DNA of 64,000 bases from Balanoglossus misakiensis (lineage: Eukaryota; Hemichordata): the NCBI GenBank assembly GCA_040954595.2, contig CM082579.2, positions 2,852,001-2,916,000 of the forward strand, read 5' to 3'. Shown here one piece after another: positions 11,501 through 26,220 of the stretch. Below the pieces are notes generated by a model. That model was not told where the DNA came from. It saw only the letters and a list, made by a program, of their open reading frames with translations, and ran no database searches. Each line of letters opens with the position of its first letter. Positions within the stretch are counted from its first letter, which is position 1. Made by a program: the position numbers and the translations under genes.

Positions 11501-13543
11501 TAACTGGAGCATGGTCTGTCCAATTGTAACGAAGATCTTTTAATTTATTATGTGTCTGATAGTGGATGTCCTTTTCAGTTCGACATGGTTGCTCCTTCAA
11601 GAAACCTGCATTGCACTGTGTTGATGTGTCAAATAGTTTTATGTGTGCCAAAATTGTGTGACTTTGGATCAGAAACTTTTGATTCCGGAGTTCTCTTCTC
11701 ACAGTGGTAGCCTTTGGGAAGAAATACCCAAGTGGTCCTTAAACAAAGCTGTTACATATTTCCTTGTTGGCTAGCAGTGTTTGCAACAACATAGGTAGTG
11801 TCCTTAAAAATCCACTACCACAGATGTATTTATGACAATAAGAAAAAAATACAAATTTATCACAAATTTATTCTTATAAGAGTATATTAAACAAATTGAG
11901 TGCTGTCTCTGGCTTACTCAGGCAGTCCACTCATATTGAGGATATTATATCAGAAAACAAAAGAAGTCACATAATGGGTCACCCGAGGGCAGTCAACACC
12001 CCCAAACCTGTTCATTGGTGCTATGAACACACACTTAGCCGTGGTGCTAAAATGTACTGATTGCCGTTGACACCAAAGATTTTGCCTGTGGTAACAGGCT
12101 GCAAATTAAACAGTTACGATGGGTTTTTGTGGGGGAAAATTAAAAATTGAGCCAAATCGCCTCAGTTGATGACCAACGCTTGTACATTGTTTTTGTTTTC
12201 GTAGTGATGTCTCTTGTGTACATAGCATAGGAGGGCCATCTGCATTTTCCCAAAAATGTAGAATTTGCTCCATATTGGTATTTGCCAATCCGTTTAATCA
12301 CTTCTCCCTGTGAGAAGGGTATATATATGATGATTTTAATGAAACGCGAGTGGGAGTGACTGTGGTGAGTTCTTTAAAAAACTCACCTCTGTGCTGTTTC
12401 ACATGCTGTATTTGAAGGTGTATTGCCAACAACGTGTGTACACGAATTTCATATCTGTTCTATCACATATTTTTGTATATTTTTAAACTTTTTCTTTGGT
12501 TTTTCTTCTCGTCTTCCAATGATTATTCAGGATGTGTTTGTGGCATGTAGCACTGGAGAATGTAGTGTATGAGTTTGAATGTGCGTTGTCATGCTTTTAA
12601 AAAAAAATCAAGTTCGATGTCGAAAATAAAATTACATCTCTTTATTCTGTCTGTCTTTCTCCTCTTGAAACCTTGAATTCGTTGTTAAACAATGTTTTCC
12701 TCTCAATAAATGTCAGCAAAATGATTTTAACATAGCATAGCTTCAATGCCTTTTCTCTCTCGTATGTCCCCAGATTTGGTGTGTGTGTGTTCAGGTATTC
12801 AGTAGATGCACCTTGAGTAATCAAGATGGCTGCCGAGGGTGGAAGTTTTTGCACAAGACTTCGTGCAGCTGTCTTGATGTCATAATTCCTAACACCAAAC
12901 TGCGCCATATATGGCACCGAGAGATAGCCATGATTGGGCGAAGTAAACTTGTGTCTTTCTTATTAGTATAAGAATAATGTGGTGATGTGTGAGGCACCTG
13001 GCAAATTTGAATTTTATTAGCTAATTCTGATTGGCTATCAGATAGTGGACATCTGTTCCTACATTGGTTTTCCAGTCAGGTCAGTCTCATTTCGCTCTGG
13101 AGTGTAGAGCTTGACACAACTTCAATTCAGTACAGCTCTTTTTGGAGTAAAATGGCTGCCACCACCATTGAGACCTGGACTGGACTGGAAGACCCCGTGG
13201 ATCATCACAAATTGATGTTTACGATAGGGAAGACGTTAAACTCAATGACCTGCAGGAGTTTTGTGTTCTCCCCCTTCTGTTGGTGATGTAACTGTGGAAT
13301 ATTACAGTCATATATTTGAAAGAATACAAGGAACTGACTTGATCGCTGGGGTGTGTTACCATGTGGAACTGAATGGAAGTCACAGAGGAACACTCAAGTG
13401 GTGGAATACAGCTTCCAGATCAGGTGAGCCCCAACAATGTCCTGCCCTTGGCTAAATGAATTAGAGCAAGCCATTTGTGCCCCTGTATCTGAAACTGCAA
13501 GTACTGAAAAACCACAGCCATTGTGTCACAGGCAATATTTTTA

Positions 13544-13561
13544 CAGAGAGAGAGAGAGAGG
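13544..13561. repeat. AG dinucleotide microsatellite
   Basis: A short uninterrupted run of about nine AG units. A similar run lies at 16129-16147 in a CHIC intron. Confidence 0.8.
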
Positions 13562-15092
13562 GATAGACATTTTAGATAACAAAAATAACAAATACTACAA
13601 TTATTGTCTGTTTTACTTTATTCTCTGAAATCTTTTTTTTTTACATTTTTCAACTACATCCACTCGTAATTTTTCAAATTGAACAGTTTCAATTTTCTTA
13701 CAAAAAATGGCTGCAAGGTCTGATTGCACAGGTCAACCAATTATGGTAATGGCATTGGTTGTTATACTGGTCACATGACCCTGTACAGCCAATAGTTGGG
13801 CTGAAGATACTTTGGGCTATAGAGGACGCAATTTTCAAGAACAGTTTGGGGAAAAGTATGCCTCCTCAGTATATATTATCAGTTTTCTATAAAGATAGAA
13901 TATATATACATGATGTTAACATCTAAGGAAAGACAAACACGAGATTTGCAACAGCAAATTAAAATGCTTTATGTAGCTTTCTGAACAGAAAAAAAAACAG
14001 CTGCATAGAGATCAATATTTACAGCTCCCTGCAAAGCGAAAAACATCACTATGTACAGCGTCATCATGAGCAACAAGATTTTACTTCACATTCAATCATG
14101 GCTTTAACAAGAATTCAACAAGCTGCCAAACTGACGAGATTACCAAAAAGCCTCCCCAGTTAAAGTGCCAGACCCATTAAACATCTGATGTGTGGGCCCA
14201 CCCTAGCATAAATGTTCCTTCAACATAAAATGAAAAAATTGTTATAAACATGAAGATGAAGAATCACTGATATCGTTATAATAATGGTTAACATACCACA
14301 TTAATCAAACAGTTATTGTTCCCGCCCGGAAGATCAGGATTGCTGCGACTGCATAGAATGTACTCTGATATACATTGGTCAAGAACAGTTATGATCAGTA
14401 TTTTCCCCTAGGTGTTTGACAATAATACAATGCCAGAGAAAACTGATAAACTAAAATACAATACTAGTACCCTGTCAACTATGCGCTGAGAACCCTGTTT
14501 TAAATCTGTTTAATGTATTGAAACGAATTTCTGAGGGAGGCAACATTTTCTGATAATAATACAGCTCTTCTAGATACCAAATGGTTCCCCAGTATTTTGT
14601 TGAAAATAATCCAGAACAAAAAAACTGTAAAATCTCATATATTTAACTCTGTTGATAAATGTAAGGCACAGGAACATACATCCTTTGCAAGCAGTGAATT
14701 GTTACATCTGGCTATCCTGTTTATATAAACTGTTGGTTGTGTTTCAACCATTGCAATGACTTGTGGGTAATTTCACTTGTATCCAAAGTGGCCATAGATG
14801 GCACTGTTTGAGAAACAATAATTTCTACTACTTTATATCAGCCAAACATGGAGAAGAAAAAAGTTGATAATATCAACAGAGTGATGAATTTTGTATATGA
14901 CTGATACCATCTCTGCAAATACCCCATGAAAAGGGTGAGCATCTTGTAAAAGCCATGATTTATGAAGATCCAGTATTTCTAGAACTCACATTTTCAATAT
15001 CATTAACTTTATCAACTCTTGTGATGAAATCATGAATTAGATTTTAAAAATCTTAGCATTCAATTTTCAGTACAATTTACGATCTATTTTTT

Positions 15093-15098
15093 TTTATT
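15093..15098 (-). terminator. Candidate poly(A) signal of CHIC
   Basis: TTTATT on the + strand is AATAAA on the CHIC strand. Its use would give a 3' UTR of about 0.7 kb. Another copy at 13617-13622 would give a much longer UTR, so the assignment is tentative. Confidence 0.4.
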
Positions 15099-15769
15099 AT
15101 GCTAAGTTTGTAAATTGTAACAATATTTTGGTAACTCAACCGCCAAAGCAAAGCTCATTACAAAACAAGTCTCTCTTCTGTTTTCCTTAAAAATAAAACT
15201 GTTCACAATAAATTATGTTACAAAACAATGCATAAGTTCCATCTTCTTTTAATAAAATAAAATAAAACATTAAGTTCTCAGTGGAACATATCCTTCCAAC
15301 ATTTCACAGAAATAACTCAAAATAGTAAAATTATCAAAAAAGTACATTTTACTGAACAGAAAAATGAACAAAAAGTCTCAACTTGGCTTCTTTCTGTCCA
15401 GAAGTAGGTTAAGAAGACTGAAGATGAGCAAAATTTGTACAAATCAAGCCCTAAACACAATATTCATTTCTCTACATCCAAGGTAAGCTTATTTAAATGG
15501 AAGTTCAGTCATAGTCTCTGTTATATTTCATTGTACATTCTTATAATTCTAAATATTTACAAAGCTATACTGTCCCGCATTTTTGTTTCTCACTCTCAAT
15601 AAATGTAGGAAGGAGTTGTAAATACTGTTGCTGTGGTTGGAGTTTGGAAATTTGTCTTGGTCCACCTGGTGATAAAAGTAGTTTTTTTTTCTGTCGACGA
15701 CACCCAAGGTCACAAGTGTAAATTATATTCAAACTATCAGTTCTGTGAGGCCTCGCAGGCCAGCTTGGG

Positions 15770-17936
<2,167 letters not shown>

Positions 17937-17963
17937 CTTGAATTGTGGTATCTCTCGCCGAAA

Positions 17964-17973
17964 TCTCGCGAGA
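17964..17973. promoter_or_regulatory. TCTCGCGAGA promoter palindrome upstream of CHIC
   Basis: A perfect TCTCGCGAGA, inside a 16 bp palindrome from 17961 to 17976, sits 28 bp upstream of the CHIC start codon. This motif is a known element of CpG-type housekeeping promoters in animals and is reported to be bound by BANP and Kaiso-type factors. Because it is symmetrical it could also drive transcription to the right, but no + strand gene is seen there. Confidence 0.7.
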
Positions 17974-19090
17974 TTTTTCTTGCAAAGAGGGCCAGTAAAT
18001 GTGAAATGGAACAGTCTGTGGAAGGGAACTTTCGTTTTTTCCTCAATCGTTTTATTGAGAAATTATGATACATACTGTTACGCCAGAAATTCTTCCTTTT
18101 TTTTATTGAGTTTCGGGTCATCATGACTCATCATATTTGTAACCTTTGATCTCACTATCATGGCATGTCAAATAAAATTAGTCAAATCCTAACAAAACTG
18201 CATTTAGCTTAGTCTCCATGCTGTTTCCTGAAAAGGGGCAATGGCTGACTAACTATTCTTATTTTCTTTTTGTGAATTGAGAAATAGTATTTGTTCATAC
18301 ATGTACATTGCTTGTATTTTAGACAACTTGCTGTCCAACCAGTGCACAATGTTTAGGTTGTGATTCATACTATGGTACATGTAGTATGCATCAAAAGTGG
18401 TTCAGGTCAGTTGAGAAAAACAATGTTCTTGCCTGTAATTTGTCACAAAAGCACTGGAGGGAAGCCCCAATCTTTGTTACCCACAACCAGTGCGACCATT
18501 CAATGTCAGCTGTATACACAAAGTATTCGCATGGAAATTTATCCTTGCTACACCAAGTTGCTACACCTGTGAAATTGGAGCTGATTGAGTTCAAGGTTTT
18601 ATTTACTTTCTGGTCGTCTTAGGGTCTTGGAGGCCACCAACAGGTGTCTCGAATACTTTCAGTTGACTCTGGGGACCCTGGTTTTTGTATCACTTTCACT
18701 GAAATTGTGAAGCAGCAGATTTGCTGCCAGAAAATCTCATGAAGGGTAGGGAACCCGCCTGTATCATAATTACAGTTCACCATTTCGGACTGCTGTTGGT
18801 GAAGCGCCCTCTGCCAACAGCAGAAGGCCATGCGAATCAGGATATGCCAAAGGGGAAACAGTCTCAGATGTTAGGATGGATACTTTGAACACTTTGGAAC
18901 ATGTCCAGATATTTTCCTTTCATTTTTAGCTGACATGGTAAACAAGTCATAATTGGTGTTCTTGTATCTTCTTTTCCTTGTAGAATTCCTAATCTGTGAT
19001 CTCACGGGTATTCATTACACTTGTCAATTCCAAAACAAGAAAACAGAAAATGAGAAACAAACTGACAACTGTTTCAGTATTTTCCATTTT
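17974..19090. other. Intergenic DNA between CHIC promoter and POMP 3' end
   Basis: No exon, RNA gene or clear repeat was recognised in this stretch of about 1.1 kb. CHIC and POMP are transcribed in the same direction, so it should hold the CHIC promoter. Confidence 0.6.
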
Positions 19091-19096
19091 TTTATT
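19091..19096 (-). terminator. Probable poly(A) signal of POMP
   Basis: TTTATT on the + strand is AATAAA on the POMP strand, about 400 bases beyond the POMP stop codon. It is the first such signal downstream of the gene. Confidence 0.6.
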
Positions 19097-19493
19097 TCAA
19101 AGGTTTAGTATGCTTTCAGAACTATCAACATAATATGAAAAGAAAATGTATCACAAGAATACAAACTAAAGATACTTTTCTCGCAATTCTACATTTGTCT
19201 GGAAAACATCAGAACCGATTTTTGATGAAGCAAGCATGATGATGAATTCACATGAAATAAATAGAATCCATAAAATTAGTCAAACAGGTTAACCGGAAGG
19301 TGGCCATAATAATATGGAGTACACAACAGAGTCTGAAAGGTCTCCAAAATTCTGTCAGGAAATCTCAAGTCTCAAATATGTAGGCGTATCATGGCAGTTT
19401 TACTTTCATCGCTGTCTTAGTACGGTAATGAAATCCAGATTGGGTGCACATGTAGATTTTGCTGAGGGAATGAAGAGACAGGATGTGGCCATT

Positions 19494-22400
19494 CTAGATA
19501 ATTCCTTGTTTCTTTTCCATCAGAATGTGGATGTCTCCCATGACTTCTGAGTCTCCAGGTGCTGAAAGAACAAAAACCAAATTTGTATTTACTGGTGCAA
19601 ATTATGAGATTCAAAATGTCTATACTAGGAATCGACATGTCCAACAAGTGAAGCAAAAATACCTCAATACATGACTAGGTAACTTACCATTTAATACATC
19701 TTCATATTCAATGGTATCTGCTCTTCCAGTCAGGACGTCCAATGCTAGATTTGAACTGGGTATGCACGGTAGCCTCTGCATCTGTGTTGATAGAAAATAC
19801 AACAATGTACATGCTGTTAGCCCTGCCCCAGATTTCTACTGAGATTGTAGTCTGCAAAAGACATCAGAAAAGCTTTCCCAACTACATTGTGGCCTTCCAA
19901 ATCAATTTTTGCAACCCTGTGAAACTCAAAAACTTGGTCATACCTGTTTTGCTACATGGCGTTCCATTTGTAGTCTTAGTGGTGCGTATAAACCCTGAGT
20001 GTTTCGCAGCATGGAAAATTCCCTCTGCTCTTCATTCTTGTGAAACTGCGATGAGAAAAAACAAACAGGAACATTGTTATGCAATTGTGCATTGACATGT
20101 ACCATCAGATTTGTCACACAACATCAACCATCTCTCTGTCTTCCAAATTCTCAGTATGATAGATATTCATCTATTGCACAGATGAAATACTCACGTTTTT
20201 CTCAGAATGCTCAAGTGGGTGGGCTGAGGATAGTTCATCTTTGGCCTGACTTGTTCTGCGAAATGAAATGAAAAAATAGGCATTCAGAGGAAATGACCTT
20301 GACTTTCATGACCACTTGACTTGACCTTGTGATCTGAATATAATAGCTTTCACGGTATCAAATTCCAACAAAACCATGTCATGATCTCACAGCAATGTGT
20401 TGTCATCATGTTATCTATAGCAATGGACAACACACCCATACTTCTGCTCGACTGTAACCTCTGTCTCATTTTTCACAACCTTTCCACGGCTATCTATTTT
20501 CATACTATTTATTTCTGTTTGCTTCCGCCTGCAGTCAAGTCACATCATCCAAACATCTCATCACAATTTTGTGTCAAATAAGTTTGTAGAAGCATGTGCT
20601 TTATGGGTTCTCCACAAGAGTTATTGAGGAAATAATATCAAATCAATTGATAAAATGAAGAAATTGTATGTCAGTGGTGTATACATCCTCAGTAAATACA
20701 CATAAACCACCTGTACTTTAATTTTAAGACTGGAAATACCATAATACTTTTAATATGTCTGAAATGCGGCTCAACATGGCTCAACACGGCTGACCAGACA
20801 CCAGACTAATACTCTATGCCAGTGGCTACTTTGGAGCCCACATGTGTTTGGAATTCTGAAGGTCATGCACTGGTGCGTGTAACCACGACAACTGCAACAC
20901 CAAACACACCTTCACACTGGGAAGCTGTGGCCTCTAAAAGCATAGTGGGACGTTAATGTTTTTTACTGCCAACGTTGAACTTTTCAAGCTGTCCATCCAA
21001 AGTTTGGCTGATGCCATGGCAACCACACATCCCAAACACACACTCACTCACTCTCGCACAGGCTTTACATTCACAAAGCGGATGCGTACCACGACCCCAA
21101 AACAGCGACCCCCGAAAACTGCTTGCGCAAAAACCAACAATCATGCAAAATAAACAATCTGGGGTTTTGTAGTCTACTGATGGAGATTAAGATTTACAGA
21201 CAAACTCCCCCCACAGGCACGAACACTTGTTGTGTCCTCTATTAATAGAAATGACGCTTGTCCAATATGGTTATGTTTACTACAGCCATCACACCACGGG
21301 GTTCAAATTACGCATCAATTTGCAGGGTGATGCACTGTACACAGCATCAAGCGCCAACTGTGGACATTATTATGACATAACAAAAATGGATATTTATACG
21401 TCTGTCTTTCTTCAAACCCAGCTGTTTTCAATTATTTTTTTCTTCCCTCCCTCTCAGATCTGACTTGTAGTACATTGACCCCTCAACCTTCCCACTTGTA
21501 TCAGAGTGTGTTGTTTTCTTCTGTACATCATCTCCACTAGTAGCCTAATTATCTATATTCAATGTTTTTTTCCCATCCGTTCCTACCTAACTCAGAACCC
21601 ATCTGTACCACTCCAGAGAACATTGACACACCCCCCCCCCCACCCTCTACAACCTATCTTGGTCTGCAGCTTTAAGTACTGTTGATAGACACATCCTGTT
21701 GCTTATACACAAGCCTCTGATCACGCTCTCCCAAAAAACCTTTTGCTTCCTCTTGATAACGTGCGAGTTCATACCCTACTTCCTGTCTGCTCTACTATAT
21801 TTATCTGCACAGTTGGAACACTTACGAACTTTATACCTTTAAACTTTTTTTTTCCTGGCAAAGGGTGCTGATACCATAGATATATGCCCGCCAAAGTCAG
21901 GGGTGAAAACTTTATCGGCTACCGTGGAAACATCTGTACTGACCCCAGAAAATGGGAAGTTTGGGTCTATTATAAACATATCAAATTTACAACATTTTAA
22001 AAGCCAAGCTACCATAGAAATAAAAACATAGACAGAAAGATTGTTTATACCATAGCAAAAAGCAGAAGTTTTATTTCATGTCTCTGGCAGTAAGAATGCA
22101 TGGAAATGTGTATCCCAAATATCTTCATGTAAAACGAAACTTTTACACAAACCAAAGTTTCAAATTGATAATGTTTTTACTCCCATAATGTTGAAGTACC
22201 AGTACAGACTTTTTCTATGTTCAGTTAGTGGTTGCACTTTAAACGAATCTCACTGGATTAACCATATGGGGTGACTTAAGAGTAGATGCAAACTTGGAAG
22301 TTTGCCAAATCTTCTCCTGCGCTGTTTGTTTGGCACACTCTCTTTTCGCGTGATGCAAGTCTGCTAAACACAAGACACGTTCATTAAGTATAGGCACCCA

Positions 22401-23899
22401 TTGGCACACACACTCTTGCAGCTCTGACCTTTGACCTCAGATAATGAAACTCACCCTTCAACTAGTCTGTCCTGTACGCCATAATTCCCTCGGACTGGGG
22501 CGATGACAGTCTCTCCTTTCCTCTCAGCAAAGATGGATGGATACCCTAGACTCTGTGGGAAAAAAAACAAAACAGATAATAACGTAATTAACACTAAAAG
22601 TTGTTGTCTTGGTTCCCCAAGGTGTCAGCTGCTGATGACTGATATCAGTGGAATTGAAACTGTTCACTCTACCAGATAATGAGTCGTTAATTAAAAAAGC
22701 AGATAATATGACAGTGCTGGTAACACTATGCAAATAATAGTCTGGATCCTGACTTAGGATCCGGGAAGACACTGCCAAGTGTAGATAACTTCCGGGGACA
22801 AGTCACGATGTTCATTTTAACGGCCGAAACCACATGCTAGTTTATTATCAATGTTTCCAAGCCTGTTTACCGGTAAACATGCCCACCCACACAAGTGGAG
22901 TGGAGTGGATACCAAGACTTTATATGCAGGTAAAAGGATGGGGGTGACAGAGTTGGTGCATCTACAAATCACTTCTCCTTTTCTTGCTATTTTCAATAAT
23001 GCAAGAAAGAACATGCCACATCTAATGATCTTCTTACATGCAGTAACCAGACAGAGTGAATTCCTCGGATTAACCTTGAAATGAATGAGGACAAACTAAA
23101 ACAACAGCTGACAGACTTGGCAAGACGCCAGACTCGGGGGTAACTGAATCCACGCGGCGGCACGACTGCAGTCCGCCCCAGCTGTCCATCATCATGGCAT
23201 GCTGCGTGCATATTAGAAATCATGCTAGGTGCATGGATATCCAGTTGCATGCTTAGGTAACATGTCCTTGTGTATGGTAAGCAAAGTAAGTGGTTGTAAA
23301 ATTGTGCATCAAACTGAGCCATCTAATGACTCTCCTCCAACCGCGAGCTGACGAAATAGTCGATCGCATATGAAAAATTAATCTAGAACCTGGCCATGGC
23401 TGTGAAGTAATCCTCTCTCTGGGGGTTAGAGTTGGTTTGTGTCCACACTTGCTCATTTAAAGCCAAGTGTCTGGACATTCTACAGTGAGCTTTTGAAAGA
23501 AAGACTTGTAAACATCCCAGCCAACGTGGGAATATTTCTTTATGTATGTTGTCTAGCAAATACTCGCCCATGCCATTTACAGAAGCACTTGTAGAAAAGT
23601 TTAGACGTAGACAGAAGAGATCGGTTGGTCATCTAGTCATGAATAACAAAGTCATACACATGTACCGGTACAAAACTGCCCAGTCATTGCAAATTGCATC
23701 TATCTACCTACAACACAGACGCATTCGATTCGTGCAAAATGGTATCATAAAGCAGATTTCAGGGTGGAAAACTTGCAGTGCGATCTACTGATTCATTACG
23801 AATTATAAGTCAAGCTGATCTACCAAGTGGTACAAAGGAAACCAAGCCATTGCATCCAATTTTCATCGAATGCTCCATAAAAACAGTACTACCTACCAT
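19494..23899 (-). CDS. Proteasome maturation protein POMP (UMP1 homologue), complete
   Basis: POMP is the dedicated chaperone of 20S proteasome assembly: it sits inside half-proteasomes, helps beta-subunit incorporation and is the first substrate of the finished particle. Minus-strand exons in transcript order: 23897-23899 (ATG only), 22455-22552, 20195-20255, 19944-20045, 19688-19781, 19494-19561. The sum is 426 nt, or 141 residues plus TAG, exactly the human length. Landmarks are AHPLEHSEKN, SMLRNTQGLYAPLRLQME, the joined exon ends QMQRLPCIPSSNLALDVL, and SEVMGDIHILMEKK near the C-terminus. All internal junctions are GT-AG with matching phase. The first exon is the least certain part: it was chosen because ATG is followed by a GTAGGT donor, keeps phase 0, gives the expected length and lies next to housekeeping promoter motifs. 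Confidence 0.95.
20256..22454. other. POMP intron 2, no gene recognised
   Basis: A 2.2 kb intron. It contains a C-tract near 21633 and short chance open frames. No RNA gene or mobile element was recognised. Confidence 0.6.
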
Positions 23900-23916
23900 G
23901 TTGAAGAAGTATACTA

Positions 23917-23963
23917 CGCATGCGCCCGGACTGAAATTTCCCACAATTCTTCTATCACTTCCG
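23917..23963 (-). promoter_or_regulatory. POMP core promoter: NRF1-like and ETS sites
   Basis: CGCATGCGC at 23917-23925 matches the core of the NRF1 consensus and lies 18 bp upstream of the proposed POMP start codon. CACTTCCG at 23956-23963 reads CGGAAGTG on the gene strand, an ETS-family site. This pair is typical of broadly expressed housekeeping promoters and supports placing the first exon here. No TATA box is evident. Confidence 0.6.
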
Positions 23964-26212
23964 TGTGACCCGTGTTCAGAGAAACTTTCACTTTGCTGAA
24001 ACTATGACAACGAAATGAAGAACAAACAAATTTAAGTTGATTTAACACTGATAAACGTATTCCTTCAGAAATAAAGCACATTTTTCATAAGCAGAATGTA
24101 AGAGAGGAATATATGTGACCAGGAAGCTACTACACTGGCTATAATGTGCGCTTTTCCCCCTGAGATCAAGCAAACTTTTTCTTCAGAAAACTAAAAGTTG
24201 TAATCTACACAATGTATTCCGTGTATATTGGCACGGTGCCAACCCCAGAGGACGCCCCAGCTGATGGTGTCTGAGCGGTATAATGCGTTAAAAGCCAACG
24301 TAGAGGTACCCACTCCGAGCTCTGCTACCGTCTCCATGTGGCTCTGATAGCAGAAGCCTGATATCGTATTACACGCTATGTCTGTAAAGACGCGTAACGC
24401 TTGTTCAGGGTTCAGGCCGAGTGAAACGATAAAATAAACGCGTGGAATACGCTTATCAGTTACTTTGTTGTGTGTCGTCGACCCATAAATGCAGTGCGGA
24501 CCCACACGACCCCTTTCTCCCAATTTTACTCGGACAAACAAAACAAAAACGACGCCAACACGAGGTGGAAGATGCATGTCATGCAGACCGCAGCACATGC
24601 GCGGCATACATTTGTCTTTCACGGTGGGGAAATCAGGCAAATGTCAGTAGCATTTGTTTTTGCCGCTGTTGGTCGGGTAGAATACTTTATAGGTGACTTT
24701 ATAGTCGGTTCAATCGGATTAAAAAAGAATTTGTAACGCCGAAGTTGCAAGTGCAGCCCTGTTATAAATTCCCGGAGCGAAAGAAGAAGGGGGTGGAAAG
24801 TTGTTCAATTTTATTCTCGCACGGCCCGACCGTGATTCTAATTACGTCCATGGTTGAGTAGCAATATTTTATCCCCTCAACAATGTCTTGACCTATTAAC
24901 CAAGACAGCCGTTTATGGACATATCACTCAACTGTGAAAATACTTGCCACTGTCATGTCCGTACTCATCATTACAATTTCTCCGTAATAAGGATGCCATA
25001 GGACCACTAGTTTGGGGAAACCCCACTTGTCACTAGTCAAGTGGAAACGTAACTTTTAAAAAATCACCCCGGGTAACGGAAGTTATGTTTAGAGGTTAAT
25101 GACCGTATATTTCAACAGGTAGGCCGGTTCGTTTGTGGATACCGTGCCCGGATGGTGTTACACTTCACACATAATCAAATGATACTGTTATCAAAAAATT
25201 TCAAGTTCACTGCTCGTGTGTAAACAAATCCACATACAGCGCAAGTAATATCCAAACAAATGATCAACCAATTCTTCAACTGAGTTCACTGGCTTGGTAA
25301 AACAAACAACGTTAATTGACATGCTAAATAAAATTCAGACTGCATTTTATCAAACCGCAAAGGACACGCCATGCAATTTTACTATACTCGCAACGATTGC
25401 ACTTGCTCAGTGATATAAAGTTGCCCACCAAGTTTTGCCAAAACCATAGAGCGCAAAACCTGGAGCGTCGATTCGTGCGCGTTACACACGCAGCCTGCAT
25501 ACGTTAAAACTATTCAGCAACAGCGTCTGGTCACGGGAAATATTACGCAACTTTTAATGATCTCCTTGATTTTTTTCTCGAAAGTGTGCGTGTACATAAA
25601 AGTACTGGTTAACAAACCAAATATCTGCCTCGAGTCAAACACAGGAGTCTGTCCCGCTGTGTAAAATCATTCATGTGACGTCACAGTAGAAGTTCCGCTA
25701 TCCATCAAAAGGGCCCCGCCCTCTTTGCTGTTCCATGATACGGAGAGACATTCCTAGTGGGTTAATGTTTGGCTTAAATGTTGATGTTCTAACATAGATA
25801 GTTTCCATAGAAACGTACGACAAAATACAATTTCATTGTATATCACGGTTTAAAAATCAATACCCAAATAGGCGCTATTTCTATAAGATATCTATCATCA
25901 ATAACCTGAGAAATTTCGTGGTTTTGTGACGTGGGAAACGTTATTAGGTGGGGGTGACCGTTATCATTTGTAACAGCTGACATAACTTTACGTACATACT
26001 AATGCGGGGGTTTACCGATATGTACAAGTTGTTTGGGAAGGCGGACTCATTGATCAGTTTGCGAGTCCAGTTGAAAGCGTGAAAGAACAGCATCATTACT
26101 GCCTTGACCAGATGATCTTCAGTTTGTTTGGCCATAGTGCGAACTTTTAGTGTTTCGATCGACTCTCAATCTGTCCCTTTCGCCGATCTCTGGAACGTCT
26201 ACAGTCCACAAG
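23964..26212. other. Divergent intergenic region between POMP and the receptor kinase
   Basis: No coding exon is supported. POMP is transcribed to the left and the kinase to the right, so this 2.2 kb stretch should carry both promoters. A minus-strand open frame of 149 codons at 24191-24640 resembles nothing I know and lacks family or splice evidence. A perfect cAMP-response element is present at 25676-25683. Confidence 0.6.
25676..25683. promoter_or_regulatory. Perfect CRE palindrome TGACGTCA
   Basis: An exact TGACGTCA, the binding site of CREB/ATF factors, lies about 530 bp upstream of the receptor kinase start codon. A single 8 bp match can occur by chance, so function is only suggested. 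Confidence 0.4.
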
Positions 26213-26220
26213 ATGGCGGA
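26211..26220 (+). promoter_or_regulatory. YY1-like motif overlapping the receptor start codon
   Basis: The start codon is embedded in AAGATGGCGG, spanning 26210 to about 26219, the YY1 site found over start codons and promoters of many animal genes. The same ten bases surround the CHIC start codon on the other strand. Confidence 0.5.

Larger units (their letters stand above)
10182..15769. other. 3' UTR and intergenic DNA between ARHGEF17 and CHIC
   Basis: No secure gene is present. The stretch between the two convergent genes probably holds the distal ARHGEF17 3' UTR (alternative AATAAA at 12625-12630) and the CHIC 3' UTR on the other strand. It includes two small inverted-repeat elements at 11191-11500, an A-tract near 11047, a CArG-like CCATATATGG at 12905-12914, an AG dinucleotide run at 13544-13561 and a weak exon-like open stretch at 13256-13421. 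Confidence 0.7.

Noticed and set aside
13152-13290. Short frame starting ATGGCTGCCACCACC
   Set aside because: It is closed after about 45 codons with no homology and no in-phase donor. The start context alone is not enough.
24262-24330. tRNA-derived SINE or tRNA-like sequence
   Set aside because: TGTCTGAGCGG at 24268-24278 resembles a box A, but there is no acceptable box B at the right distance and no cloverleaf could be drawn.
24191-24640. Minus-strand open frame of 149 codons between POMP and the receptor
   Set aside because: No recognisable family, no matching splice structure, and it overlaps AT/GC-mixed promoter sequence. It is probably chance.
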